A DNA stretch of 64,000 bases from Pseudalkalibacillus sp. SCS-8 (GTDB lineage Bacteria > Bacillota > Bacilli > Bacillales > Fictibacillaceae): NCBI RefSeq assembly GCF_040126055.1, contig NZ_CP143541.1, positions 2,542,001 to 2,606,000 of the forward strand. The letters are read 5' to 3'. A program made the position numbers and the translations under genes. The notes beneath the pieces were generated by a model. The model made no database searches, was not told the DNA's origin, and was given only the letters and a program-made list of their open reading frames with translations. Shown here piece after piece: positions 36,267-46,154 of the stretch (positions are counted from its first letter, which is position 1; every line of letters starts with the position of its first letter).

Positions 36267-37631
36267 CTACTGCGTTGCCGGGTTCGCTGCAGGCGAAAAG
36301 CTTTTCTCTTTCTCCGGCACGCCTTGTTCGCGAGCAAGACGCTCCTCTTCTAAAACTCGATCCAACTCTTCTTCAATCCCAAACAGCTCTGTGAAGAGAT
36401 CCAGATTTTGCTGGGCATTCGGCTCTGCAGCCAATTCCTTCACTCGAGTGATCGGATCACGCAAGAGCTGATTAACGATACTCTTCGTATGCTTGCTTAA
36501 AACTTTTCTTTCACGATCGGTCAAATCAGGCATTTTACGCTCAATACTCTTCATTGTTTCACCTTGGATCATGAGCGCTTTTTTACGAAGTGCAGTAATG
36601 ATCGGAACAACACCAAGTGTATTGATCCAATTCAAGAATGCGAGCAATTCTTCCTCAATCAGGACCTTGATTTTAGCAGCCTCTTGTTGACGTTCGGCCA
36701 TATTCGCTTCCACAATTCCTTCTAGGTCGTCGATATCATAGAGGAAGACACTTTCGAGATCTTGAAGATCCGGGGACAGGTCTCGTGGTACCGCAATATC
36801 CACCATGAAGAGTGGCTTGCCTTTTCGCTTCTTCAATACCGGACTGACATTCGATTTGCTGAGTACGTACTCTTGGGAACCTGTGGAGCTAATCACAATA
36901 TCCGCCTTCAACAGCGAAGCTTCTAGCTCGTCCATCGTGTAAGCTTTCCCTTTGAACCGCTCAGCAAGCTCCTTCGCTTTTTCGTACGTTCGATTCAGGA
37001 CAGTGATTTCTTCTGCTCCGTTACTCCACAGGTGTTTTGCAGTCAATTCACCCATTTTACCGGCACCGAGAATTAATACATTTTTCTTCTCAAGGCCATC
37101 GAAAATCTTCTTCGCCAGCTCGACTGCTGCATAGCTCACAGAAACGGCATTCTCGCCAATGTCTGTTTCGGAATGAGCGCGTTTCGCAAGTGTAATCGCC
37201 TTTTTGAACAACTCATTAAAGACAGTACCTGTCGTCCCTGCTTCCTGTGCTGCAAAAAAGCTTGTACGGACTTGTCCAAGAATTTGGGTTTCGCCCAATA
37301 CCATCGAGTCCAGCCCGCAAGAGACCTTGAACAGATGTTCAATGGCGTCTTCGCATTCTTGTATATTCAAATAAGGCGTTAACAAATCTTTATCTAATGT
37401 AAACCATTCTGCTAAGAAGGATTTGATATAATATCGTCCAGTGTGTAATTGGTCTGCAACTGCATAGATCTCAGTACGGTTGCAAGTCGAGACGATTACA
37501 CATTCAAGTATGCTCTTGGTATTTCGAAGTGTACGTAATGCCATTTCCAATTCTGCTTGTTGGAAAGAGACTTTTTCACGAATTTCGACCGGGGCAGTCT
37601 TATGGTTCAATCCTACTTTTAAAATGTGCAT
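36267..37631 (-). CDS. hemA: Glutamyl-tRNA reductase
   Basis: 454-residue NADPH enzyme catalysing the first step of the C5 haem pathway, reducing glutamyl-tRNA to glutamate-1-semialdehyde. The catalytic cysteine is in [11 protein letters not shown]. The NADPH site is [17 protein letters not shown], followed by [14 protein letters not shown] and the C-terminal dimerisation helix. First gene of the hem operon, preceded by an extended -10 promoter. Confidence 0.96.
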   Translation of the reverse strand: MHILKVGLNHKTAPVEIREKVSFQQAELEMALRTLRNTKSILECVIVSTCNRTEIYAVADQLHTGRYYIKSFLAEWFTLDKDLLTPYLNIQECEDAIEHLFKVSCGLDSMVLGETQILGQVRTSFFAAQEAGTTGTVFNELFKKAITLAKRAHSETDIGENAVSVSYAAVELAKKIFDGLEKKNVLILGAGKMGELTAKHLWSNGAEEITVLNRTYEKAKELAERFKGKAYTMDELEASLLKADIVISSTGSQEYVLSKSNVSPVLKKRKGKPLFMVDIAVPRDLSPDLQDLESVFLYDIDDLEGIVEANMAERQQEAAKIKVLIEEELLAFLNWINTLGVVPIITALRKKALMIQGETMKSIERKMPDLTDRERKVLSKHTKSIVNQLLRDPITRVKELAAEPNAQQNLDLFTELFGIEEELDRVLEEERLAREQGVPEKEKSFSPAANPATQ

Positions 37632-37676
37632 CGTTCGTCACCCCCTGTAAAATATGTATTACGAGTTCCACAAGCC

Positions 37677-37685
37677 ATTATAACA
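37677..37685 (-). promoter_or_regulatory. Extended -10 promoter of the hem operon
   Basis: TGTTATAAT on the minus strand combines a TG extension with a perfect -10. The -35 (around TTCAGA) is weak. I see no clear PerR box, unlike B. subtilis hemA. Confidence 0.6.
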
Positions 37686-37896
37686 CGTCCGTCTTACATC
37701 TGAACGATGCAAATGTGAACAGTGTTTGAAGTCTTATGATAAGATATTTGTTGTGGACGGAAATAGTATTCCCTAAAAATCGAAGAATTAGTATAGTAGG
37801 TTCTATAAAGCCTGTATCCATATTAAATGTACCAAATTTCGCTGAATTTCGCAAAAATGCAACATGAAAGGAATACTTCTGGGTAGGGAGGAACGT

Positions 37897-38358
37897 ATGA
37901 AACAAGGTATTTTTCCAGGAACGTTGATTGCAGGAATCGGGTTATATTTCTTATCAAAGCAATGGGCTGTCCCGTTCATTGGTGAAATGGATGCTTTACC
38001 TGCATTTCTGTTGATTATCGGAATCGCATTTTTATTACAAAACAAACAGCCATATGCTCTTTTCTCTGGTGTTGTCATCTGTGGTATTGCCCTTCACTAC
38101 TATGCCAGCGGGACCATTGAAGGTTGGCCATCCCTTTGGATTGTGTATTTCCTCAGTATCGGACTTGGCTTCATCCTTCAGAATAATAAAACGAAACAAG
38201 GTGGTTTATGGATTGGTGCTGCAATGACGATCGTTGCGCTTGTTGCGTTATTTTTATCGCGAACACCTGGCATCATCGGAGACATCATCGCGTATACCGA
38301 GCGATTCTGGCCGGTCGTATTGATCTTGGTCGGAGGCTATATGATGAAGAAGAAATGA
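37897..38358 (+). CDS. Small polytopic membrane protein (LiaI/LiaF-N-like)
   Basis: 153 residues with about six hydrophobic segments in repeated pairs (GTLIAGIGLYFL, FLLIIGIAFLLQN, VVLILVGGYMM). The pattern resembles the LiaI/LiaF transmembrane domain family. Members often sit near envelope-stress systems, but none is visible here. ATG 37897 is chosen from GGGAGGAACGT upstream. It is a plus-strand gene between hemA and the ABC transporter, ending at a shared bidirectional terminator. Confidence 0.75.
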   Translation: MKQGIFPGTLIAGIGLYFLSKQWAVPFIGEMDALPAFLLIIGIAFLLQNKQPYALFSGVVICGIALHYYASGTIEGWPSLWIVYFLSIGLGFILQNNKTKQGGLWIGAAMTIVALVALFLSRTPGIIGDIIAYTERFWPVVLILVGGYMMKKK

Positions 38359-38373
38359 ATAGGAATAAAAAAG

Positions 38374-38408
38374 AAACCTGGCTCCATCCTTTTAGATGAG
38401 CCAGGTTT
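38374..38408. terminator. Bidirectional terminator
   Basis: 11-bp stem AAACCTGGCTC (38374-38384) with GAGCCAGGTTT (38398-38408), plus three more pairs after a bulge. A on one side and T on the other serve both the plus-strand membrane protein gene and the minus-strand ABC operon. Confidence 0.85.
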
Positions 38409-38411
38409 TCT

Positions 38412-39152
38412 TTATAGAATTGAGCTCAGGAAGTCCTGAGTCCGTTGCTCTTTCGGATTGTTGAATAATTCTTGTGGATGCCCGACTTCGACGATTCTTC
38501 CATCGTGCATATAAAAAACCCAATCAGCGACTTCCTTGGCGAATCCCATTTCATGTGTCACGACGACCATCGTCATGCCCTCTTTTGCCAATTGCTTCAT
38601 CGTAGAGAGGACTTCCCCGACTAATTCTGGATCCAATGCTGAGGTCGGTTCATCGAAAAGCATGATGTCCGGTTTCATAGCAAGTGCCCGAGCAATGGCA
38701 ACACGCTGTTTTTGACCACCAGACAGTCTGGAAGGATATTCGTCCGCTTTTTCAGCTAGACCTACTTTATCCAACAGCTCTTTTCCTTCCTTGATTGCCT
38801 GTGCTTTATTCATCCCTTTAACCATCGTCGGGGCCTCAATTACATTTTCCAATACCGTCTTATGAGGAAAGAGGTTGAAGTGCTGGAAAACCATTCCGAC
38901 CCTTTGGCGGACCTTATTCAAATTATCACGTTTAGGATCGATTTCCTTATCCTCAATGATAATCTTCCCGTCATTCTTGATTTCTAAGAAGTTCAGACAG
39001 CGCAGCAGTGTACTCTTTCCCGATCCACTCGCGCCGATCAAGACGACCACGTCATTTTCTTTCACGGTCATATCGACGTCCTTGAGGACATGGAGATCGC
39101 CGAACTTTTTATTCAATTTTTCAATTTTGATCATTTCTCTTTTATCGCTCAC
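38412..39152 (-). CDS. Polar amino-acid ABC transporter, ATP-binding protein
   Basis: 246-residue ATPase of the GlnQ/HisP family. Walker [11 protein letters not shown]-loop FQHFNLFPH, signature LSGGQKQR, Walker [13 protein letters not shown] and H-loop VTHEMGF are complete. GTG 39152 fits the AAAGGAG site best (9 bases); the ATG two codons earlier would be only 3 bases from it. It is the last gene of an SBP-permease-ATPase operon for uptake of a polar amino acid. The exact substrate is not evident. Confidence 0.93.
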   Translation of the reverse strand: MSDKREMIKIEKLNKKFGDLHVLKDVDMTVKENDVVVLIGASGSGKSTLLRCLNFLEIKNDGKIIIEDKEIDPKRDNLNKVRQRVGMVFQHFNLFPHKTVLENVIEAPTMVKGMNKAQAIKEGKELLDKVGLAEKADEYPSRLSGGQKQRVAIARALAMKPDIMLFDEPTSALDPELVGEVLSTMKQLAKEGMTMVVVTHEMGFAKEVADWVFYMHDGRIVEVGHPQELFNNPKEQRTQDFLSSIL

Positions 39153-39166
39153 GTTCATCCACTCCT

Positions 39167-39826
39167 TTAATCACTAGCTGAGAGCTTGTTTTCCATTGCA
39201 CTGACGATTGCTGTTAGTAAGAAGACCAGAATCAAATAGTAAACAGCAACAATTAATAGATAAGTCATAGAATCGAAGCTGTTGGCACCTGAGGTTGTTG
39301 CAACATTAAACAGCTCATACATTCCGATGAATGCAGCCAGGGAGGAATCCTTCAAACCGATGATGAATTGGTTCCCCAATGGAGGCAGTGCTCGCCTGAA
39401 AGCTTGCGGAAGGATGATCCTTCTCATTGTCAATGATGTGGTCATACCAAGTGATCGGCCTGCTTCCATCTGCCCCTTGTCGATGGACTGGATCGTCCCT
39501 CGGAAGATTTCCGCAATGTACGCACCATTATGGAAGGCAAGCGCAAGGGTGGCAGACCAGAACCCTGAAATATTAAACTCGGTCAGACCGAAATAGAAGA
39601 TGAAAATTTGGACGATCAACGGGGTACCACGGACAATGTAAATGTAGACATTTGCAATGACTTCCAAAATCTTGATACCTGAAATTTTCAGTAGGGCAAA
39701 GAATAGACCGATGAATATTGCGATTAGGATTGAAACGGCCGTCACTTGTAACGTTAATAGCATCCCTTTGAAAAAGATGGGATAACTATCCATGAATGTC
39801 TGGAAAAAATGCGAAAAGCTTGGCAA
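39167..39826 (-). CDS. Polar amino-acid ABC transporter, permease
   Basis: 219-residue HisMQ-type permease with about five membrane segments. The loop [30 protein letters not shown] carries the EAA-type coupling motif (residues EAGRSLG onwards). The start appears to be TTG 39826 downstream of AAGGAGATG. Followed within 15 bases by the ATPase gene. Confidence 0.92.
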   Translation of the reverse strand: MPSFSHFFQTFMDSYPIFFKGMLLTLQVTAVSILIAIFIGLFFALLKISGIKILEVIANVYIYIVRGTPLIVQIFIFYFGLTEFNISGFWSATLALAFHNGAYIAEIFRGTIQSIDKGQMEAGRSLGMTTSLTMRRIILPQAFRRALPPLGNQFIIGLKDSSLAAFIGMYELFNVATTSGANSFDSMTYLLIVAVYYLILVFLLTAIVSAMENKLSASD

Positions 39827-39894
39827 AGTGTATCATCTCCTTAAAGCATCTGAGTAAGTCGGTGATGGTTATTATAGGTTCGCAAAAATTTAGA

Positions 39895-39938
39895 CTAGAA
39901 ACGAAAAGTGCGCAAGGATGCGCACATTTCGTTTCTAG
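39895..39938 (-). terminator. Long hairpin between binding-protein and permease genes
   Basis: A 20-bp stem with one mismatch (39895-39914 with 39919-39938, loop AGGA) follows the solute-binding gene. A T tract appears only about eight bases beyond. It probably acts as a leaky terminator and 3' end stabiliser, so that binding protein is made in excess. Confidence 0.7.
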
Positions 39939-39950
39939 CTTTAGAGGTTA

Positions 39951-40742
39951 CTACGGCTTCGTTGTAATGTCTTCGCCAAAGTACTTTTCACTTAACTCTT
40001 TCAACTTGCCATTCTCTCTAAGCGTTTCTAGTGCTGCATTGATGTCTTCCAACAATTTGTCATTGTCTTTCGATACTGCGATTGCTTGTTCACTTCTGCC
40101 CAACAATTCACGTGCTTCAATTGTAAATCCTTTTCCAATCGCTTCTTTACCAGTGACGAAGTCTGTAATGACCGCATCATGCTTCCCTTTACTCAAAGCT
40201 TCTAATGCTGTTACATCACTATCATAGATTTTAATGTTGTCCGTCACTTCTTCTGCCATTTCCGCATAAGTAGATCCTTTGGAAACCGCAATTTCCATAC
40301 CTTCAAGATCTGCTTTTTTCTGGATATCACTATCTGGACGTGTGAAAATCTGAGGACCTGAATAGTAATATGGAGTAGAGAAATCTACTGCTTTTTTACG
40401 TTCATCCGTAATCGTATGACTGGCTACAGCTGCATCAAAGCGCCCAGTCTTGACACCTTCAACGATACTCGCAAATTTAAACTTTTTCTGGTTTGGCTCT
40501 AGACCTAATTCCTTCGCCACTGCCTCTGCTACTTCAATATCAAATCCGGACATTTCCCCGGATGCATCAGTTGTACTGAAAGGTGCGAATTCCCCTGAGG
40601 ATGCAAAAGTGAATTGACCATCCTCGACTAAATCATACTCTCCGCTTCCTTCACCACTGCCGTTGTCTCCTGAACCACCACACGCAGCAAGTAGTAAAGA
40701 GAATGCTAGCAGCATCGTTGCCCATAAACTCAATTTCTTCAT
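39951..40742 (-). CDS. Amino-acid ABC transporter solute-binding lipoprotein
   Basis: 263 residues. A lipoprotein signal ends with LLAAC (Cys21) followed by a Gly/Ser/Glu linker. The mature part is a type-3 solute-binding domain (FTFASSGEFAPFSTTDASGE, GRFDAAVASHTITDERKK, VDFSTPYYYSG). It would be anchored outside the membrane and deliver a polar amino acid to the permease encoded downstream. Which amino acid cannot be read from the sequence. Confidence 0.93.
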   Translation of the reverse strand: MKKLSLWATMLLAFSLLLAACGGSGDNGSGEGSGEYDLVEDGQFTFASSGEFAPFSTTDASGEMSGFDIEVAEAVAKELGLEPNQKKFKFASIVEGVKTGRFDAAVASHTITDERKKAVDFSTPYYYSGPQIFTRPDSDIQKKADLEGMEIAVSKGSTYAEMAEEVTDNIKIYDSDVTALEALSKGKHDAVITDFVTGKEAIGKGFTIEARELLGRSEQAIAVSKDNDKLLEDINAALETLRENGKLKELSEKYFGEDITTKP

Positions 40743-40989
40743 TCGTTCTTGACCCTCTTTCTATGATTTTTTTGGATACGACCGAAGAGAAACATACAGT
40801 GATACACAGTCAATCTTTTGAAATCGGAACACTTTTCGGAAATTTCCAACTTCAATGCATGGAAGTACTCCTATAAAGCTTCCTGCATTTCTTCTCTCCA
40901 CCTCTGTATATTTCCCACCTAAAAAACACCATTGGATAGAACGTAAGTCCCAATTTAGTGGAAGTACCCTATTGTTACCTTTCTACATG

Positions 40990-41035
40990 AAAGTACAAAA
41001 ACCTCCTAGTTTTTTATAACTAGGAGGTTTTATTC
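40990..41035 (-). terminator. Terminator of lonA-engB
   Basis: 14-bp stem (40998-41011 with 41018-41031) 40 bases after engB, with T runs on both strands. The remaining sequence between 40743 and 40990 is the leader of the binding-protein gene, in which I see no convincing riboswitch. Confidence 0.85.
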
Positions 41036-41071
41036 ATGAGAAGGCCGTCGAAACAGCACTTCAATTCGCAT

Positions 41072-41653
41072 TTATACATGTTTTTGGATGGCGGACCATA
41101 CCTTTTCTTTTCCGAACGATGTTTCAGAAGAGAATGGCAAAACGATGTCTTCTTTTGATAGCCCTAAGGTTTCCCGTATCGTTTTCATGTGCTTCTGATG
41201 TTTCCCTTTTGGGATTTTGTCGGCTTTGGTTGCAACGACAATGACCGGAATTTCGAAATGGTTGAGCCAATCATACATGAGCTGATCGTCTTGTGATGGC
41301 GCATGTCGGATGTCGACGAGCAGAACGACCGCTTTAAGGTGCTCACTTTCCATCAAATATTGTTCGATCATACGTCCCCATGCATCTCGTTCTTTTTTCG
41401 ATACTTTTGCGAATCCGTACCCAGGTACATCAACAAAATACATGAAATCATTCAACAGGTAAAAATTCAAGGTTTGCGTTTTTCCAGGTTTGGAAGAGGT
41501 CCTCGCCAAACTCTTACGGTTGATCATCTTGTTGATGAACGAAGACTTTCCAACGTTGGAACGCCCTGCTAATGCAATCTCAGGCTTCATGTCATTTGGA
41601 TATTGTTCTTTTTTTACGGCGCTGATGATTAATTCAGCTGTATTGATTTTCAT
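41072..41653 (-). CDS. engB: Ribosome-biogenesis GTPase EngB (YsxC/YihA)
   Basis: 193-residue essential GTPase needed for 50S subunit assembly. G1 is [10 protein letters not shown]3 is DVPGYG and G4 is TKADKIPKG. The ATG overlaps the lonA stop by four bases (ATGA), giving the lonA-engB coupling seen in B. subtilis. Confidence 0.96.
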   Translation of the reverse strand: MKINTAELIISAVKKEQYPNDMKPEIALAGRSNVGKSSFINKMINRKSLARTSSKPGKTQTLNFYLLNDFMYFVDVPGYGFAKVSKKERDAWGRMIEQYLMESEHLKAVVLLVDIRHAPSQDDQLMYDWLNHFEIPVIVVATKADKIPKGKHQKHMKTIRETLGLSKEDIVLPFSSETSFGKEKVWSAIQKHV

Positions 41654-43968
41654 TCTTGATCCCCTAACAATGCTTCTTTTAGTACTTCATCCAGATGTGC
41701 GACAGGGACGAACGTCAAATCTTTCTTCACACTTTCTGGAATATCATCGAGATCCTTCACATTTTCTTCAGGAATGATGATTTTCTTCAGGCCTGCTCGA
41801 TGAGCGCTCAAGGTCTTTTCCTTCAAGCCACCGATCGGCAGGACACGGCCTCTCAAAGTGATTTCTCCGGTCATGCCGACCTCTTTTCGAACAGGTCGAT
41901 TTGTAAGCGCGGAAATCAATGCTGTGGCCATTGTGATTCCTGCTGAAGGACCGTCCTTCGGCGTCGCACCCTCAGGCACGTGAATGTGAATGTCGTTCTT
42001 CTCCGAGAAGTCGCCATCTATATTCAACTGTTCCGTGCGAGACCGGATATAGCTGAATGCTGCCTGGGCAGATTCCTTCATTACATCGCCAAGTTTACCC
42101 GTCAATGTGAGCTTCCCTTTTCCTGGAGATACCGAAACTTCAATCGACAACGTATCTCCACCTGCTGTCGTATAAGCTAATCCTGTCGCTGCACCGATCT
42201 GGTTCTCAACCTCAGCTTGCCCGAAACGGAATTTCGGCCTGCCGAGATAATCTTCAATGTTCTTGTCGGTGATGACGACCCTTTTCTTCTCACCAGAGAC
42301 AATCTGCTTAGCTGCTTTTCGGCAAAGAGAGGCGATCTGGCGTTCTAGATTCCGGACGCCTGCTTCCCTTGTATAACGGCGGACTACCTTAAGGATTGCT
42401 TCATCCCTGATCTGAACTTTTCCTTTATCCAGTCCGTGCGCTTTCGTTTGTTTCTTCACAAGGTACTGCTTTGCGATATGAAGCTTTTCCACCTCGGTGT
42501 ATCCTGCAATATGGATCAGCTCCATCCGATCGAGCAATGGACCTGGTATGGTCGCCATATTATTTGCCGTAGTCACGAACATGACTTTGGATAGGTCATA
42601 TGGCTCTTCAATATAATGGTCACTGAACGTATTGTTCTGTTCAGGATCCAATACTTCCAGCAGCGCAGACGCAGGGTCTCCTCTGAAATCATTGGACATT
42701 TTATCAATTTCGTCCAAAAGGAAAACAGGATTGATGGAACCGGCTTTCTTCATACCTTGAATCAACCGTCCAGGCATAGCACCGACATAGGTTCTGCGAT
42801 GTCCCCTGATTTCAGCCTCATCACGTACTCCACCAAGAGAGATCCGGACGAATTTCCGCCCAAGTGTACGGGCAATCGACTTAGCTAACGAGGTCTTTCC
42901 TACCCCTGGGGGACCAACGAGACATAGGATAGGTCCCTTCAAGGAATTCGTCAGCTGCTGGACAGCCAGGTATTCCAGGACACGTTCTTTAACTTTCTCT
43001 AGACCATAATGATCTTCATTAAGGATGTCTTCCGCATGGTTGATATCCAAATTGTCTTCGGTTTCCTCTACCCATGGAATATTCAACAACCAATCGATGT
43101 AATTACGGATGACCGCACTTTCAGCTGATGTCTGCGGCATCTTTTCATATCGATCCAATTCTTTGAGAGCAGTCTTTTGGACGTTTTCAGGCATATGGGA
43201 GTTTTCGATTTTCTCTTTCAGAGAGGAAACCTCGCCGCCTTTACCATCCTTATCCCCCAATTCTTTCTGGATCGCTTTCATCTGTTCCCGGAGATAATAC
43301 TCCTTCTGTGTCTTTTCCATGGATTTCTTGACACGCTGGCCAATCTTCTTCTCAAGACCAAGCACTTCTTTTTCATTGTTGAGGATTTTAATGATTTTAT
43401 TAAGACGTTCCTTGATATCTAAGGTTTCAAGTATTTCCTGCTTTTGTTTGATCTTCAAAGGCAGGTGGGAAGCCACAATATCGGCTAATCGCCCTGGTTC
43501 CTCAATGTCTTGTACGGATGCTAAGGTTTCTGCTGTCACTTTCTTGGATAAGTTTATGTATTGCTCAAAATATTGCAACAACATTCGCATGAGAGCCATT
43601 TCTTCAGCATCTGCTTCTTGACGTTCATCAATCATTTCAACTTTCACTTCAATGTATTCCTTTTGATCGTCGAACGCTTTGATTTCACCGCGTTGCAGTC
43701 CTTCTACTAGGACGCGGATCGTACCATTAGGTAGCTTGAGCATTTGATTGACCTTCACAAGCGTTCCCATTGGGTAAATCTCATCTTCCGTTGGTTCTTC
43801 TATGGCCACTTCTTTTTGAGTGGATAAAAAGATCTGTTGATCATCCATCATCACCTGTTCAAGGGCTTGGACCGACTTCTTTCGACCGACATCCAAGTGA
43901 AGAACCATACTAGGGTAAACGAGAAGTCCCCTGAGCGGTAACAACGGTATTTCTCTTGTCTGAGCCAT
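41650..43968 (-). CDS. lonA: ATP-dependent protease LonA
   Basis: 772-residue AAA+ serine protease. The N-terminal LON domain (about 1-200, [20 protein letters not shown]) is followed by Walker [10 protein letters not shown], Walker B VFLLDEID and the proteolytic domain with the catalytic serine in [11 protein letters not shown] and a lysine about 43 residues later. It degrades regulatory and misfolded cytosolic proteins. It lies between lonB and engB. Confidence 0.96.
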   Translation of the reverse strand: MAQTREIPLLPLRGLLVYPSMVLHLDVGRKKSVQALEQVMMDDQQIFLSTQKEVAIEEPTEDEIYPMGTLVKVNQMLKLPNGTIRVLVEGLQRGEIKAFDDQKEYIEVKVEMIDERQEADAEEMALMRMLLQYFEQYINLSKKVTAETLASVQDIEEPGRLADIVASHLPLKIKQKQEILETLDIKERLNKIIKILNNEKEVLGLEKKIGQRVKKSMEKTQKEYYLREQMKAIQKELGDKDGKGGEVSSLKEKIENSHMPENVQKTALKELDRYEKMPQTSAESAVIRNYIDWLLNIPWVEETEDNLDINHAEDILNEDHYGLEKVKERVLEYLAVQQLTNSLKGPILCLVGPPGVGKTSLAKSIARTLGRKFVRISLGGVRDEAEIRGHRRTYVGAMPGRLIQGMKKAGSINPVFLLDEIDKMSNDFRGDPASALLEVLDPEQNNTFSDHYIEEPYDLSKVMFVTTANNMATIPGPLLDRMELIHIAGYTEVEKLHIAKQYLVKKQTKAHGLDKGKVQIRDEAILKVVRRYTREAGVRNLERQIASLCRKAAKQIVSGEKKRVVITDKNIEDYLGRPKFRFGQAEVENQIGAATGLAYTTAGGDTLSIEVSVSPGKGKLTLTGKLGDVMKESAQAAFSYIRSRTEQLNIDGDFSEKNDIHIHVPEGATPKDGPSAGITMATALISALTNRPVRKEVGMTGEITLRGRVLPIGGLKEKTLSAHRAGLKKIIIPEENVKDLDDIPESVKKDLTFVPVAHLDEVLKEALLGDQE

Positions 43969-44151
43969 AGAAACACACCTCCAAATTCTATTTCAATAAC
44001 CAAATCATTGGTTCATGATGTATGTAAGCCTTTATAGGTATTTCATCTTATCAATTTTACCCGTTCTTCCTCTGTTTGTCTAATGAGATACAATACGAAC
44101 CATTGTGGCATTCCCACATAGAAAAGGAGCCCAAAAAGAAAGGCCCCCGCC

Positions 44152-45819
44152 TCAGACAACCTTTGGCGAGGACTCTTGCGCAGCAATTTCTTCAATTCTT
44201 TCTTTATGGTACTTATCCTTGAAGACATGCTCTAGAACTTCTTCAAGATGCTCCACATATTTGATTTCGATGCCTTGGATTTCTTTCAAGATGGATTGTT
44301 TGTTTTCTTTAGGAACGAAAACTGTTTCCACTCCTGCCTGGCTTGCTGCTGTAACCTTTGCAAAGACACCACCGACTGGTTTGACTTTTCCGTGGATGCT
44401 GATTTCACCGGTCATCGCAATCTTGTTATCGACTTCTACACCTTTAATCGCGGAATAGATTGCTGTCGCGATTGCAATCCCAGCAGATGGACCATCAACA
44501 GGCGCACCACCTGGAAAGTTGATATGGATATCGTAATTGTTTGCCGGTACTCCCATCCTACGGAGTACAGTCAACACATTTTCGACTGAGCTTTTCGCAA
44601 GACTCTTTCGTCGAATGGATTTGGTTTGGCTTCCAATGCTTTCTTCTTCGACGATTCCTGTAATCATGATTGAGCCTTTTTCTTTCGATGGGATTACGGT
44701 TGCTTCTATTTCCAAAAGAGCTCCGGTGTTTGGACCATATACGGCTAATCCATTGATGTATCCTATCCTAGGAAGCTCATGGATTTTCGATTCCATCCGT
44801 GGTGAAAGCTGACTCGAATGCAGCACCCACTCGATATCTTCCTTTGTAAGGTCCTTCCGTTCTTCCGTGATCGCTAATCCTGCAGCAATTTGTACACTGT
44901 TGACCGCTTCACGGCCATTCCGTGCATATTTGGAAAGCAATAGCAGAGCCTCATCTTCAATGGTGAACTTAATTTTTTCGACTGCCCTTTTCGCGATTCG
45001 GACGATATCCTCTGCGGAAAGCTCCTTGAAAAAGATTTCAAGACACCTCGATCGGATAGCCGGCGGAATTTCCTCTGGAGTCCGGGTAGTCGCTCCAATC
45101 AACCGGAAATCGGCAGGCAGACCATTCTTGAAAATGTCATGGATATGCTGAGGGATCTGATGGTTTTCCTCACTATAGTAGGCACTTTCAAGAAATACCT
45201 TTCGATCCTCAAGAACTTTCAACAGCTTGTTCATTTGGATCGGGTGAAGTTCTCCAATTTCATCAATGAAGAGCACCCCGCCATGAGCATTCGTGACCGC
45301 GCCTTGTTTTGGTTGAGGTATGCCGGCTTGGCCCATTGCTCCAGCCCCTTGATAAATCGGGTCATGGACGGATCCTATAAGGGGATCTGCGATTCCTCTT
45401 TCATCAAAACGTGCTGTCGTTGCATCCAGTTCAACGAACACAGCTGTCGGTTTGAATGGTGACTTACCGTTCTTTTTGGCTTCTTCTAATACGATCCTTG
45501 CGGCTGCGGTCTTACCGACCCCCGGCGGCCCATAGATGATAACATGCTGCGGGTTCGGACCACACAATGCAGCTTTCAACGCCCTGATTCCTTCGGCTTG
45601 ACCGATGATTTCATCAAATCTGGATGGACGAACTTTTTCCGATAACGGTTCACTCAGTGATATACTCCGAAGCTTTCTCAATTGATCCATTTCTTTTCGA
45701 GATTCTTTATCGATCGACACTTTCTGGGTCCGTTGATTACGTAGTAAATTCCAAAAGTAAAGCCCGATGATGATGCCGAAAAACAGTTGGATGATTAATG
45801 CTACGCCTGTCCAACTCAT
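44152..45819 (-). CDS. lonB: ATP-dependent protease LonB
   Basis: 555-residue Lon-like protease with an N-terminal membrane segment (residues 5-25), no LON substrate domain, AAA+ motifs ([19 protein letters not shown]) and the catalytic serine in PVDGPSAGIAIATA. In B. subtilis LonB is made in the forespore under sigma-F and localises to the forespore membrane. A matching promoter is visible at 45855-45884. It precedes lonA on the same strand. Confidence 0.95.
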   Translation of the reverse strand: MSWTGVALIIQLFFGIIIGLYFWNLLRNQRTQKVSIDKESRKEMDQLRKLRSISLSEPLSEKVRPSRFDEIIGQAEGIRALKAALCGPNPQHVIIYGPPGVGKTAAARIVLEEAKKNGKSPFKPTAVFVELDATTARFDERGIADPLIGSVHDPIYQGAGAMGQAGIPQPKQGAVTNAHGGVLFIDEIGELHPIQMNKLLKVLEDRKVFLESAYYSEENHQIPQHIHDIFKNGLPADFRLIGATTRTPEEIPPAIRSRCLEIFFKELSAEDIVRIAKRAVEKIKFTIEDEALLLLSKYARNGREAVNSVQIAAGLAITEERKDLTKEDIEWVLHSSQLSPRMESKIHELPRIGYINGLAVYGPNTGALLEIEATVIPSKEKGSIMITGIVEEESIGSQTKSIRRKSLAKSSVENVLTVLRRMGVPANNYDIHINFPGGAPVDGPSAGIAIATAIYSAIKGVEVDNKIAMTGEISIHGKVKPVGGVFAKVTAASQAGVETVFVPKENKQSILKEIQGIEIKYVEHLEEVLEHVFKDKYHKERIEEIAAQESSPKVV

Positions 45820-45854
45820 GCTTTCCCCTCCTGTATGTATGAATGATTATCCTC

Positions 45855-45884
45855 TAGTATCTCCGAGCATGAGGTGGACTAAAC
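45855..45884 (-). promoter_or_regulatory. Sigma-F/sigma-G type promoter of lonB
   Basis: On the minus strand GTTTA (45884-45880), a 15-base spacer and GGAGATACTA (45864-45855) fit the forespore consensus GYATA-15-GGNNANANTR at every fixed -10 position and four of five -35 positions. Confidence 0.7.
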
Positions 45885-45922
45885 GTCAAGATTTGAAGGG
45901 AAGTCACTGATTTTATAAAGGA

Positions 45923-45949
45923 AGAGCTGGATGGTCCAGCTCTTTTTCC
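45923..45949 (+). terminator. Hairpin with plus-strand T run, orphan
   Basis: 10-bp stem (45923-45932 with 45936-45945) followed on the plus strand by TTTTTCC. No plus-strand gene precedes it. It may stop antisense transcription or readthrough from either side. Confidence 0.5.
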
Positions 45950-45984
45950 TTATTGAGCAGGACCTGTGTTGGTCGTGGCCGCTG

Positions 45985-46098
45985 ATGATAGACCGATTTT
46001 GCCTGGTTATACGTAAAATCTGAAAATTATAGCCCGATTTGAGAAATTATAGACATATTTCACAAATTATACGTCGATTTTTAAAATTATAGACAACC
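45985..46098. repeat. Tandem array of 20-bp units between clpX and lonB
   Basis: TTATA recurs exactly every 20 bases at 46007, 46027, 46047, 46067 and 46087, preceded by a degenerate unit at about 45987. Each unit reads roughly TTATAGNC-CGATTT-GANAAA. It lies between the clpX terminator and the lonB promoter, and is non-coding. Confidence 0.9.
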
Positions 46099-46110
46099 AC
46101 CCGCTCCCAA

Positions 46111-46140
46111 ATAAAAAAGCATCCCTTGATAGGGATGCTT
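46111..46140 (-). terminator. Terminator of clpX
   Basis: 10-bp stem AAGCATCCCT (46117-46126) with AGGGATGCTT (46131-46140), 15 bases after the clpX stop, followed on the minus strand by TTTTTATTT. Confidence 0.88.
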
Positions 46141-46154
46141 CGTATTGACGAGCA

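Noticed and set aside
37677..37685. PerR operator at the hem promoter
   Set aside because: Only half of the expected dyad is present around the -10, so it is called simply as an extended -10 promoter.
44043..44228. Minus-strand frame of 61 codons overlapping the end of lonB
   Set aside because: It shares 77 bases with lonB in another frame, has no ribosome-binding site, and its hydrophobic run can be chance. The true lonB end is well supported.
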